Assembly (NCBI GenBank): GCA_007133115.1
Contig: SLNI01000024.1
Location: 1 to 8,385 of the forward strand
Length of the DNA stretch: 8,385 nucleotides
Source of the DNA: Thioalkalivibrio sp.
GTDB lineage: Bacteria > Pseudomonadota > Gammaproteobacteria > Ectothiorhodospirales > Ectothiorhodospiraceae
Direction: 5' to 3'
Shown here: positions 1-7,624 of the stretch, piece after piece
Layout of the letters: each line of letters opens with the position of its first letter
Position numbering within the stretch: position 1 is the stretch's first letter
Translations under genes and position numbers: made by a program
Notes under the pieces: model-generated
The model's input: only the letters and a program-made list of their open reading frames with translations
Databases searched by the model: none
Told to the model about the DNA's origin: nothing

Positions 1-31
1 GAGTCCTTCGCCTCGGCCCGGGGTGCAGAGG

Positions 32-418
<387 letters not shown>

Positions 419-2131
419 TCAGCCCGCGCGGTAACCGGACGTTATAGGGTAGCGACGGTCCCGTCCGAATGCGCGCGGTGACACGCGCACCCCGGGGGCC
501 GCCTGGCGCCGCTTGAACTCGGCAAGGAAAACCATGCGCGCGACGCGCTCGACCGTCACCCGGTCGAAACCACGCGCAACAATATCGTCCACGGAGGCCT
601 CCTGCTCGACAAAGGCTTCGAGAATCTCATCCAGCACCGGGTAGGGCGGCAAGCTGTGGGCATCTTCCTGGTCCGGCGCCAGCTCGGCGCTGGGTGGCCG
701 GGTGATGACCCGTTCGGGAATCACCCGGCTGATCCGGTTCCGCATTTGGGCAAGACGATACACCCACTGCTTGGTGACATCGCGCAGGGGGGCAAATCCC
801 CCGGCCATGTCGCCATAAAGCGTAGCGTATCCCACTGCCATTTCGCTCTTGTTTCCGGTCGCCAGCAACAGACGACCGGTCCGGTTGGACAGCGCCATCA
901 GGAGAACACCCCGGCAACGCGACTGAAGATTCTGCTCGGTCACGTCCCCGGGGTTGCGGCTCTGATCGGCAAATGACTCCAGCAAGCCGAGCCGAAACGC
1001 CTCCACCATCGGTTCGATGGCCAGCTCACGATAATCCATACCGAGCCACTCCGCTTGCTGACGCGCGTCCGCGATGCTCATCGATGCCGTGTAGCGGTAG
1101 GGCATCATGACCGCTTCCACCGCCTCAGCGCCAAGCGCGTCCACCGCCAGGGCCGCGGTCAGCGATGAATCGATGCCGCCCGAAAGCCCGAACAGGACCC
1201 CACTGAATCCATTCTTGCGGACATAGTCACGAATACCGACCATCAGCGCACGGTACATGTCCAGCGCCTCGGGGTCGGTCACTGCGGGCTCCGCCGCCGC
1301 GCCATCCTCATCGTCGCCCCAGAGCAGCGAATCCGGTTCCGGATGCTCCAGCTGAACGCTTTCCTCGCGCAGCCCCACCGCGCCATCGGCATCCCGATCC
1401 ACACCCACAAAGGCAAGGCCGGACATCCACGCCGGCATCACCGGCTGCACCCGACCATCGCGCCCCACGAAAAACGAACGCCCATCGAAAACGAGTTCGT
1501 CCTGCCCGCCGACCATGTTCAGGTACACCACCGGGCAACCCGTCTCGGCAACCCGGTCCCGCACGACCGTCTCTCGCTGTCTCGGCTTGTTGCGATGATA
1601 GGGCGAGGCGTTCAGATTCAGGATCAGCTCCGCGCCCGCGGACGCGGCCAGCGCCGCAGGCTCCGGTTGCCAGATGTCTTCGCATACTGTCAGTCCGATC
1701 CGGACACCGCAGACATCGATCACACAGGGCTCCGAACCCGGATGGAAGTAGCGGCGCTCGTCGAACACCGCATAGTTGGGGAGCACCTGTTTCGCATACC
1801 GTGCCCGGGTAGCTCCATCGCGCAGCCACAATGCGGCATTCAGCAGGCCCTTGGGGGTCGCGACGGGCGCACCCATGACCAGATCGATCCCGCGCACGTG
1901 ACCGGCGATTCTTTCGATCTCCGATGCGGCGTCCTCGAGAAAGCGCGGGCGCAGGAGCAGATCTTCGGGCGGATAACCCGTAAGCGCCAACTCCGGCGCC
2001 ACCACAAGGTGAGCGCCTTCGGCTCGGGCACGTTCCAGCGCATCGAGAATCAACCCCGCGTTGTATCCGAGCCCACCCACCAGCGGATTCATCTGGATCA
2101 GGGCAATGCGCAACGTCGTCGAGGATCCCAT
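419..2131 (-). CDS. nadE: Glutamine-dependent NAD+ synthetase
   Basis: 570-residue two-domain enzyme making NAD+ from deamido-NAD+ (nicotinate adenine dinucleotide), ATP and glutamine, the last step of NAD synthesis. N-terminal nitrilase-type glutaminase domain (about 5-265): the expected Glu-Lys-Cys triad is visible as E47 (APELALTGYP), K114 (RYAKQVLPNY) and C150 (LTVCEDIW). C-terminal ATP-pyrophosphatase domain (about 290-550): P-loop SGGIDSS at 317-323, then LLATGNKSEMAVGYATLYGD (422-441) and the RPPSAELAPDQEDA segment (478-491). The frame is open up to 2317, but the upstream 62 residues lie within sucD and look unlike protein; MGSSTTLRIALIQMNP begins exactly where the nitrilase fold starts. 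No Shine-Dalgarno is visible before this ATG, so translation may be coupled to sucD, which ends 22 nt upstream. Organisms with the short ammonia-dependent NadE (as in E. coli) lack the first domain. The neighbouring glnB is discussed in the findings. Confidence 0.95.
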   Translation of the reverse strand: MGSSTTLRIALIQMNPLVGGLGYNAGLILDALERARAEGAHLVVAPELALTGYPPEDLLLRPRFLEDAASEIERIAGHVRGIDLVMGAPVATPKGLLNAALWLRDGATRARYAKQVLPNYAVFDERRYFHPGSEPCVIDVCGVRIGLTVCEDIWQPEPAALAASAGAELILNLNASPYHRNKPRQRETVVRDRVAETGCPVVYLNMVGGQDELVFDGRSFFVGRDGRVQPVMPAWMSGLAFVGVDRDADGAVGLREESVQLEHPEPDSLLWGDDEDGAAAEPAVTDPEALDMYRALMVGIRDYVRKNGFSGVLFGLSGGIDSSLTAALAVDALGAEAVEAVMMPYRYTASMSIADARQQAEWLGMDYRELAIEPMVEAFRLGLLESFADQSRNPGDVTEQNLQSRCRGVLLMALSNRTGRLLLATGNKSEMAVGYATLYGDMAGGFAPLRDVTKQWVYRLAQMRNRISRVIPERVITRPPSAELAPDQEDAHSLPPYPVLDEILEAFVEQEASVDDIVARGFDRVTVERVARMVFLAEFKRRQAAPGVRVSPRAFGRDRRYPITSGYRAG

Positions 2132-2153
2132 CGGGGGCAGCGTTACGCTCGGG

Positions 2154-3023
2154 TCAGCCGAGAACCCGCGCGACGGCGGTACCCAGTTCGGCCGGGCTCG
2201 CGGCGATCTCGACGCCCACCGCGCGCAGAGCGTCGATCTTCTGTTTCGCCGTTCCACGCCCCCCGGAGATGATGGCTCCGGCATGGCCCATGCGGCGCCC
2301 GGGCGGAGCTGTGGCACCGGCGATGTAGGCGGCTACAGGCTTGTCGAAAGTGTCGGCAATGAACCGTGCAGCACGCTCTTCGGCGTCGCCGCCGATTTCG
2401 CCGACCAGCAGGACCGCGTCCGTCTCGGGGTCTTCGGCGAAGAGCCGCAGGCATTCGACGAAATCCATACCTTGAATTGAATCCCCGCCGATTCCGATAC
2501 ACGTGCTCTGCCCCAGCCCCAGGTCCGAGGTCTGTTTCACGGCTTCATAGGTCAGCGTACCTGAACGCGAAACGATCCCGATTCGGCCGCGCTGGTGGAT
2601 ATAACCGGGCATGATCCCGATCTTGCAGGCGCCCGGAGTAATGATGCCCGGGCAGTTCGGACCGATCAGTCGGGCCCCGGTCCCATTCAGGAAGTGTTTG
2701 ACCCGAATCATGTCGAGCACCGGGATGCCCTCGGTGATGCAGACCACCAGTTCGATCCCGGCGTCCGCAGCCTCGCAGATCGCGTCGGCAGCAAACGCGG
2801 CGGGTACGTAGATCATCGTGGCCTGCGCCCCCACCTCCGCCACCGCTTCGGCCACGCTGTCGAACACGGGCAGATCCAGGTGCCGCTGACCGCCCTTCCC
2901 CGGGGTCACCCCACCCACCAGGCGCGTTCCGTAGGCCAGGGCCTGCTCGGAATGGAACGTCCCCTGCTGTCCGGTGAAGCCCTGGCAGATCACACGGGTG
3001 TCACGATCAATGAGGATGCTCAT
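2154..3023 (-). CDS. sucD: Succinyl-CoA synthetase (succinate-CoA ligase), alpha subunit
   Basis: 289 residues, the same length class as E. coli SucD and collinear with it. With SucC it interconverts succinyl-CoA + NDP + phosphate and succinate + NTP + CoA in the TCA cycle, in the cytoplasm. Seen: N-terminal CoA-binding Rossmann region ([15 protein letters not shown], 15-29; [10 protein letters not shown], 36-45), IGPNCPG (120-126), [10 protein letters not shown] (151-160), GEIGG (208-212) and the phosphohistidine segment [10 protein letters not shown] with H247, equivalent to H246 of E. coli. One oddity is [12 protein letters not shown] (177-188), where the family usually has GGDP. The ATG overlaps the sucC stop by 4 nt (ATGA at 3020-3023), typical of translational coupling, and a GGAGG lies seven nt upstream inside sucC. 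Confidence 0.96.
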   Translation of the reverse strand: MSILIDRDTRVICQGFTGQQGTFHSEQALAYGTRLVGGVTPGKGGQRHLDLPVFDSVAEAVAEVGAQATMIYVPAAFAADAICEAADAGIELVVCITEGIPVLDMIRVKHFLNGTGARLIGPNCPGIITPGACKIGIMPGYIHQRGRIGIVSRSGTLTYEAVKQTSDLGLGQSTCIGIGGDSIQGMDFVECLRLFAEDPETDAVLLVGEIGGDAEERAARFIADTFDKPVAAYIAGATAPPGRRMGHAGAIISGGRGTAKQKIDALRAVGVEIAASPAELGTAVARVLG

Positions 3024-4180
3024 CCGGCCGCCTCCACCGCCGCTTGCGCAGCCTGGTCGAGGTTGGCGGCGGCGAGGATATCGAGACCGCTGTCGGCCAG
3101 CGCCGCGCGGCCTGCCTCGGCGTTCGTCCCCTCCAGCCGCACGATGACGGGCACGTCCACGTGCACCTCGCGGATGGCGGCGATGATGCCCTCTGCGATC
3201 AGGTCACAACGCACGATTCCACCGAAGATATTGACCAGCACGGCCCGCACCGCCGGGTCGGAGAGGATCAGCTTGAAAGCCGCGGCCACTCGGGCGACGG
3301 TGGTACCGCCACCGACGTCGAGAAAGTTGGCAGGCTGTCCGCCGTGGTGCTGGATCAGATCCATGGTCGCCATGGCCAGTCCCGCGCCGTTGACCATGCA
3401 ACCGATGTTGCCATCCAGCCGTATGTAATTCAGGTCGTGCTCGTGCGCGCGCTCCTCGGCCTCGTGTCGCTGTCGGGCGTCGCGCAGCCCGAAAATCTCC
3501 TGTTGCCGGAAGGCTGCCGAGTCGTCGATGACCAGTTTGCCGTCCAGTGCAAGCAGCCGGTCGTCGGCAGTCAGCACCAGGGGATTGATCTCCAGCAACT
3601 GGGCATCGGATTCCTGAAACAGGCGAAACGCATTGACCACCAGTGCCCCAGCCGATCGGGCCAGCGCGCCGCGCAGGCCCAGAACCTGGGCAACACGACG
3701 TCCGTGGAACGGCATCACACCCGTCACGGGATGGATCGGCAGGGTCGTCACGGCATCGGGCCGCTCCCGGGCCAGCGTCTCGATATCCACCCCTCCTTCC
3801 GCAGAAACGATCATCACCACCGATGCCCGGGCCCGATCCACGAGCATCCCGAAATAGAACTCCCGCGCGATCTCGGCCGCGGGTTCCAGCAATACCTGAT
3901 CGACCGGGAGACCCTCGGGACCGCTCTGCCCGGTAACCAGGCGGGATCCGAGCAATCGGGCAACCGCAGCCTCGGCCTCGCCCCCTCCCGATGCCCGTAC
4001 AACCCCACCGGCCTTGCCCCTTCCGCCGCTATGCACTTGTGCCTTGACCCAAGCCGTCTGGGTCCGTAAGCGGCTCCAGGCCGGTGGGACATCCGAACGG
4101 GCCGTGATCAGTTCGCCCTCGGGTACGGGGATCCCGGAAGAGCGGAACAGGGCCTTGGCCTGAAATTCATGAAGGTTCAT
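3020..4180 (-). CDS. sucC: Succinyl-CoA synthetase (ADP-forming type), beta subunit
   Basis: 386 residues (E. coli SucC is 388). It carries the nucleotide-binding ATP-grasp fold and the succinate-binding part of the enzyme. Seen: start [12 protein letters not shown], matching the family start; K46 followed by GGRGKAGGV (52-60) of the ATP-grasp; magnesium ligands N199 (LLEINPLV, 195-202) and D213 (ALDGK); [24 protein letters not shown] (251-274), FLDVGGG (286-292), and [14 protein letters not shown] (316-329) near the C-terminal phosphate-binding region. Malate-CoA ligase and other acyl-CoA ligases share the fold, but the close match to SucC and the TCA-type partner make succinate the likely substrate. 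It is first in a minus-strand operon with sucD, nadE and glnB, and diverges from the PP0621-pilS-pilR genes. No Shine-Dalgarno is visible before the ATG. Confidence 0.96.
   Translation of the reverse strand: MNLHEFQAKALFRSSGIPVPEGELITARSDVPPAWSRLRTQTAWVKAQVHSGGRGKAGGVVRASGGGEAEAAVARLLGSRLVTGQSGPEGLPVDQVLLEPAAEIAREFYFGMLVDRARASVVMIVSAEGGVDIETLARERPDAVTTLPIHPVTGVMPFHGRRVAQVLGLRGALARSAGALVVNAFRLFQESDAQLLEINPLVLTADDRLLALDGKLVIDDSAAFRQQEIFGLRDARQRHEAEERAHEHDLNYIRLDGNIGCMVNGAGLAMATMDLIQHHGGQPANFLDVGGGTTVARVAAAFKLILSDPAVRAVLVNIFGGIVRCDLIAEGIIAAIREVHVDVPVIVRLEGTNAEAGRAALADSGLDILAAANLDQAAQAAVEAAG
3031..3035 (-). promoter_or_regulatory. Ribosome binding site of sucD inside sucC
   Basis: The minus strand reads GGAGG, seven nt before the sucD ATG and within the last codons of sucC. 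It supports both the sucD start and the ATGA overlap. Confidence 0.75.
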
Positions 4181-4287
4181 GTGCGTTGAGCATACTGAGC
4201 CGCCATCGAGGCGACAACTGCCTGAAACCTCAGAGCACCCGTGGCGGCCTGCGTGGCAATGACTTTCCTGATGCTAGAATACGCGGC
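4181..4287. promoter_or_regulatory. Divergent intergenic region between sucC and the PP0621-pilSR operon
   Basis: 107 nt separate the two divergent start codons, so promoters for both operons should lie here or just inside the opposing gene. A plus-strand extended -10 (TGcTAGAAT, 4272-4280) is the best match. On the minus strand there are two weaker possibilities: TATTCT (4281-4276), which shares the same bases, and TTGTCG (4217-4212) with TATGCT (4194-4189) at a 17-nt spacer. The second of these would leave only two or three untranslated bases before sucC. I see no obvious operator repeat and no Shine-Dalgarno for either gene. Confidence 0.6.
4253..4280 (+). promoter_or_regulatory. Candidate sigma-70 promoter for the PP0621-pilS-pilR operon
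   Basis: The -10 is TAGAAT (4275-4280, five of six to TATAAT) preceded by TGc, a full extended -10. A -35-like GTGGCA (4253-4258, four of six) sits 16 nt upstream. The expected start of transcription, about seven nt downstream of the -10, falls at 4287-4288, which is the A of the start codon. If right, the message would be leaderless. Seen by eye only. Confidence 0.5.
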
Positions 4288-4530
4288 ATGCGACTGCTTC
4301 TGCTCATTGCCGCGATCGTCGGGGTCTTTCTGATCGTCCGGACCCTGTTGCTGAGCAACTCGCGCAAGAAGGCGCCAATGCCGGAGCGGCTGAAGGAGCA
4401 GGGAACCGTGGTGCGCTGCGCTCACTGTGGCATGCACGTTCCCCAGTTTGACGCCTATCGCTCAGGCGACCGCATGTACTGCTCCCGTGACCACGCGCTC
4501 GAAGATGCCCGCGAAAGCCAGGACGACTGA
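4288..4530 (+). CDS. PP0621 family small membrane-anchored putative zinc-binding protein
   Basis: 80 residues. Residues 2-22 form one hydrophobic helix (RLLLLIAAIVGVFLIVRTLLL) followed by a basic stretch (SRKK), consistent with an N-terminal anchor and a cytoplasmic tail. The C-terminal part has CAHC (C44, C47) and YCSRDH (C65, H69), i.e. C-x2-C-x17-C-x3-H, which looks like a treble-clef or zinc-ribbon metal site. This layout matches the uncharacterised PP0621 family (named from a Pseudomonas putida locus); the function is unknown. The ATG at 4288 was chosen because the hydrophobic helix starts there. A longer frame from 4186 would add 34 polar residues that overlap the promoter. There is no Shine-Dalgarno. 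The stop is 9 nt before pilS, so the two are almost certainly co-transcribed. A role tied to the PilS kinase is only an inference from position. Confidence 0.85.
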   Translation: MRLLLLIAAIVGVFLIVRTLLLSNSRKKAPMPERLKEQGTVVRCAHCGMHVPQFDAYRSGDRMYCSRDHALEDARESQDD

Positions 4531-4539
4531 AAAACCCTG

Positions 4540-6159
4540 ATGGCGCGCTCGGAGAATGCGCGTTCGCTGAGGCAGATGGGCCTGTTCCGCCTGTTGGTCG
4601 CCCTGTTCCTGCTGTGGCTGAGCACGATCGCGCCGGGAGACTCCTTTTTTGCTCCCGAAGCCTTGACCAGCGCCCAGTTCACGGCCGTTGGCTACCTGGT
4701 TTTCACGGTGCTGCTGGCCCTGCTGACCCGCGGTGCCGCTGAGGCGACCCCGACCCACCTGCGGTACCAGGCCATTCTTGGCGGGCTGGGCGACATCCTC
4801 GCGATCGGGCTCATGTTGCTGACCGCGGGTGGTGTCGAATCTGGCCTGGGCTTGCTGCTGATCCCGATGCTGGCAGCCAACGCGACCATCGTGAACGGGC
4901 GCACCGGCCTCTTCCTCGCCGCAGTTGCGGCCCTGATGCTCCTGGCGACCGAGATCTTCATCGGTCCGAGTTTGCCCTGGCCCTTTGATCCCCAACCGAC
5001 ACAGACCGGCATCCTCGGAGCCACTCTGTTCGTGGCCGTGATCCTGTCCTGGCGGCTCGCGCTGCGCGCGGGAACCAGCGAGGCGCGACTGGCGTTGCAG
5101 GAACAGGATCTGGTCAAGCTCGCGGAACTCAACGAGCAGATCATCGCAGGGATGGATACCGGCGTGATCGCCGTCGACCATTCGGGACGGATCCAGAACA
5201 TGAACGCCGCGGCAAAACGCATGCTGGGCTGGGATTCGGATATCCATCGCGAACTGCCGCCACGACTGGAGCAGGCCCTCGCCCAATGGCTTCACGGCCC
5301 TGCCGCCACGGCCACCATCCGGATTCCCGGAGACGCCATCTACCGTGAACTGGAAGTCCGATTGGCACCCATCGGTTTTGCAGGACAGCAGGGAACGCTG
5401 CTCATTCTGGAGGAAACCGCGGAGATCAAGCGCCGCGGCCATGCCAGCAAGCTGCAGGCGCTTGGCCGTCTTACGGCAAGTATCGCGCACGAGATCCGCA
5501 ACCCCCTGAGCGCAATCAGCCACAGCGCCCAGCTACTCGCGGAATCCCCCGATATCGAGGGTAGCGACCGCCGCCTCCTCGACATCATCCAGAGCCAGAG
5601 TCAACGGATGGACGAACTGATCCGCGGCATCCTGACCCTGTCGCGCGACCAACCGGCGAAGCGCGAACGGATTCGTCTCCGCGAGGGGCTCGTCGACTTC
5701 GCCGAGGATCTCTACCGGACCCGTCAGATCCGCGCCGGCGCGCTGAGGATCGATGTCCAGAGAGCGGACCTGGTCGCGTTGTTCGACCCGACCCAGTTCA
5801 ACCAGGTCGTCTGGAACCTCTGCAACAACGCGCTGCAACACGCAGGTCATGCGGCTGCGGACAGTGAGCCGATCGTATTGAAAGGCCACTCGGATCCGCT
5901 GCGGAACCGAGTAATGCTCGACGTAATCGATTCAGGCCCGGGCATCGCACAGGGACAACAGGAGTCGCTGTTCGAACCCTTTTCCTCGAGTGCCCCGGGT
6001 GGAACGGGACTCGGACTTTACATCTCCAGACTGCTGTGCGAGAACAATGGGGCGACGCTTGAGTACCTGCCCCGGCCGAGCGGCGGATGTTTCCGCGTAT
6101 CATTTGCGCTGAACGAAAAACCTGACAAGTTTCAGGAGACACACCCGGCGGGCACCTGA
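4540..6159 (+). CDS. pilS: PilS-type membrane sensor histidine kinase
   Basis: 539 residues (Pseudomonas PilS is about 530). Partner kinase of the downstream PilR. N-terminal half: about six membrane segments (roughly 15-32, 46-63, 79-96, 100-117, 120-138, 157-176). A charged linker and a PAS-like region follow (about 195-295, GMDTGVIAVDHSGRIQNMNAAAKRMLGW). Catalytic half: H-box ASIAHEIRNPLSAISHSAQLL with phospho-accepting H317, N-box NQVVWNLCNNALQHA (421-435), G1 box DSGPGIA (464-470) and G2 box GGTGLGL (487-493), so it should be an active kinase. In Pseudomonas PilS sits at the pole and senses pilin in the membrane, activating PilR for pilin transcription; that link is family knowledge. The start at 4540 is 9 nt after the PP0621 stop with no good Shine-Dalgarno (an AGGA at 4520-4523 is too far). 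The next Met is at residue 13 and is a possible alternative start. Confidence 0.93.
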   Translation: MARSENARSLRQMGLFRLLVALFLLWLSTIAPGDSFFAPEALTSAQFTAVGYLVFTVLLALLTRGAAEATPTHLRYQAILGGLGDILAIGLMLLTAGGVESGLGLLLIPMLAANATIVNGRTGLFLAAVAALMLLATEIFIGPSLPWPFDPQPTQTGILGATLFVAVILSWRLALRAGTSEARLALQEQDLVKLAELNEQIIAGMDTGVIAVDHSGRIQNMNAAAKRMLGWDSDIHRELPPRLEQALAQWLHGPAATATIRIPGDAIYRELEVRLAPIGFAGQQGTLLILEETAEIKRRGHASKLQALGRLTASIAHEIRNPLSAISHSAQLLAESPDIEGSDRRLLDIIQSQSQRMDELIRGILTLSRDQPAKRERIRLREGLVDFAEDLYRTRQIRAGALRIDVQRADLVALFDPTQFNQVVWNLCNNALQHAGHAAADSEPIVLKGHSDPLRNRVMLDVIDSGPGIAQGQQESLFEPFSSSAPGGTGLGLYISRLLCENNGATLEYLPRPSGGCFRVSFALNEKPDKFQETHPAGT

Positions 6160-6167
6160 CACCCGCC
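6147..6167 (+). other. GC-rich inverted repeat at the pilS-pilR junction
   Basis: GGCGGG (6147-6152) and CCCGCC (6162-6167) are perfect reverse complements around a 9-nt loop that contains the pilS stop codon (6157-6159). No run of T follows, so it is not a standard intrinsic terminator. It might stabilise or attenuate the mRNA between the two genes, or be chance in GC-rich DNA. Confidence 0.3.
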
Positions 6168-6239
6168 CGAGCCATCGGAGAATGTACCGAAGCGCAACGA
6201 GCGATCCCGGCCCCCGGAGTCGAGACCACACCGAACACC

Positions 6240-6244
6240 AAGGA
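6240..6244 (+). promoter_or_regulatory. Ribosome binding site that fixes the pilR start
   Basis: AAGGA, six nt before the ATG at 6251. It favours that ATG over the in-frame ATG at 6182, which has a GGAG only one nt away and would add 23 residues not typical of receiver domains. Confidence 0.75.
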
Positions 6245-6250
6245 CATCCG

Positions 6251-7624
6251 ATGCCGATCAAGCACGTGCTGGTCGTCGATGACGAAGCCGACATCTGCGA
6301 GCTTCTCGAGATCACGCTGCAACGAATGGGAATCCCGGTGCTTACAGCGACACGCGTGGCGGCCGCCAAGAAGCTGCTCCGGGAGCACCATTTCGACCTG
6401 TGCCTGACCGACATGCGGATGCCGGATGGCGATGGTCTGGAACTCGTCGAGTACATACAGTCCGAGTGCCCGGACCTGCCCGTGGCTGTCATCACCGCCT
6501 ACGGCAGCGTGGATACCGCAGTTCGGGCATTGAAGCTCGGCGCCTTCGATTTCGTCACCAAGCCGGTTGACCTCAACCTCCTGCGGCGTCTGATCGACAG
6601 CGCGCTGCGGCTGGACAAGGCCAACGGTACCGATACCACCGCCGAAACCGGTCTCGCCGGCACCGGCGACAGCCCGCTGCTGGGGCACTCCGATGCCATG
6701 GCCCGGCTTCGGGCCACGGTCGGCCGTGTGGCCCGGAGTCAGGCACCGGTGATGATTCTGGGGGAATCCGGTTCCGGGAAAGAACTGGTCGCGCGCGAGA
6801 TTCATCGTCTGGGCCCCCGGTCGAACGGCGCTTTCGTTCCCGTGAACTGCGGTGCGATTCCCGCCGAACTCATGGAGAGCGAATTCTTCGGGCACCGTCG
6901 TGGCGCATTCACCGGCGCGGTGGAGGACCGTCAGGGTCTTTTTCGCGAGGCCCACGGAGGCACGCTGTTCCTGGACGAAGTGGCCGAACTGCCCCAACCG
7001 CTTCAGGTAAAGCTCTTGCGCGCGGTGCAGGAGAGAACCATTCGACCGATCGGCGCGCCGAGCGAGGAAACCGTCGATGTGCGCATCCTCTCGGCGACCC
7101 ACCGCGGCCTCGCCGAAGAAGTGGCGGAGGGCCGGTTCCGCCAGGATCTGTACTACCGGCTCAACGTGGTCGAGGTCCATGTTCCGCCACTGCGCGAGCG
7201 GTGCGAGGATATCGCGGAGATCGCCCGCCAGATGTTGTGTCGGATCGCCAGACAATGGGGGCGAGAGGATCTCAAGCTGTCCGATGCGGCGCTGGAGCGG
7301 CTTCAACGCTACCGATTCCCGGGCAATGTTCGTGAGCTCGAGAATATCCTCGAGCGCGCCGCGGTGATGGTCGAAGGCTCGATGATCCAGGCCGACACGC
7401 TGGAATTTCCGCGCCATCCGGCCGAGGTACAGTCGGATGAAACGAACACGGCGTCACCGCTGGAGATGGATACGGGGCTCGATCACCATCTGGCGGATGA
7501 GGAGCGCAGGGCGCTGGAAGCGGCCCTCGCCCAGACCTCGGGCAACCGCACGGCAGCCGCTCGGATCCTGGGATTGAGCTTTCGGCAAATGCGTTACCGA
7601 CTCAAGAAGCTGGGCCTGGATTGA
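6251..7624 (+). CDS. pilR: PilR-type sigma-54-dependent response regulator
   Basis: 457 residues with the full NtrC-family layout. Receiver domain (1-120): acidic D10/D11, phospho-accepting D54 (CLTDMRMPDGDG), T82 and K104 (FVTKP). AAA+ domain (about 142-375): Walker A GESGSGKE (171-178), the sigma-54-contacting GAFTGA loop (218-223), Walker B GGTLFLDE (236-243), the FRQDLYYRLNV region (296-306) and RFPGNVRELEN (355-365). C-terminal Fis-type helix-turn-helix (429-453, [24 protein letters not shown]). The ending [16 protein letters not shown] and the start closely follow Pseudomonas PilR, so it is called PilR rather than NtrC. Phosphorylated by PilS, it would activate sigma-54 promoters such as that of pilA; no such promoter is visible in this window. 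It lies 91 nt after pilS, probably in the same operon. Its last 23 nt overlap the 3' end of maf on the other strand. Confidence 0.95.
   Translation: MPIKHVLVVDDEADICELLEITLQRMGIPVLTATRVAAAKKLLREHHFDLCLTDMRMPDGDGLELVEYIQSECPDLPVAVITAYGSVDTAVRALKLGAFDFVTKPVDLNLLRRLIDSALRLDKANGTDTTAETGLAGTGDSPLLGHSDAMARLRATVGRVARSQAPVMILGESGSGKELVAREIHRLGPRSNGAFVPVNCGAIPAELMESEFFGHRRGAFTGAVEDRQGLFREAHGGTLFLDEVAELPQPLQVKLLRAVQERTIRPIGAPSEETVDVRILSATHRGLAEEVAEGRFRQDLYYRLNVVEVHVPPLRERCEDIAEIARQMLCRIARQWGREDLKLSDAALERLQRYRFPGNVRELENILERAAVMVEGSMIQADTLEFPRHPAEVQSDETNTASPLEMDTGLDHHLADEERRALEAALAQTSGNRTAAARILGLSFRQMRYRLKKLGLD

Noticed and set aside
1343..2272. A 309-codon plus-strand frame opposite nadE, and similar long frames at 3044-4069 and opposite pilS (4462-5523)
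   Set aside because: All lie opposite well-identified genes and give compositionally odd proteins rich in His, Arg and Gln with no family resemblance. Long stop-free antisense frames are expected at this GC content.
2132..2317. A longer nadE (632 codons, starting at 2317)
   Set aside because: The extra 62 residues overlap the end of sucD and are Arg/Pro-rich, unlike an enzyme N-terminus. The conserved nitrilase fold starts at the ATG at 2131.
2591..2598. A GCTGGTGG octamer identical to the E. coli Chi site
   Set aside because: A single match inside sucD is expected by chance in GC-rich coding DNA, and the Chi sequence of this organism is not known.
4186..4287. An N-terminal extension of the PP0621 protein, starting at 4186
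   Set aside because: It adds 34 polar residues before the membrane helix and spans the extended -10 promoter. The family begins with the hydrophobic helix.
6182..6250. An upstream start for pilR at 6182
   Set aside because: The extra 23 residues are not receiver-like, and the GGAG is only one nt from that ATG. The ATG at 6251 has a properly spaced AAGGA.
5798..7417. A 539-codon open frame on the minus strand opposite pilS/pilR
   Set aside because: It is an antisense shadow of pilR and the pilS end in GC-rich DNA. The translation has no recognisable domain, and the plus-strand genes have every expected motif.
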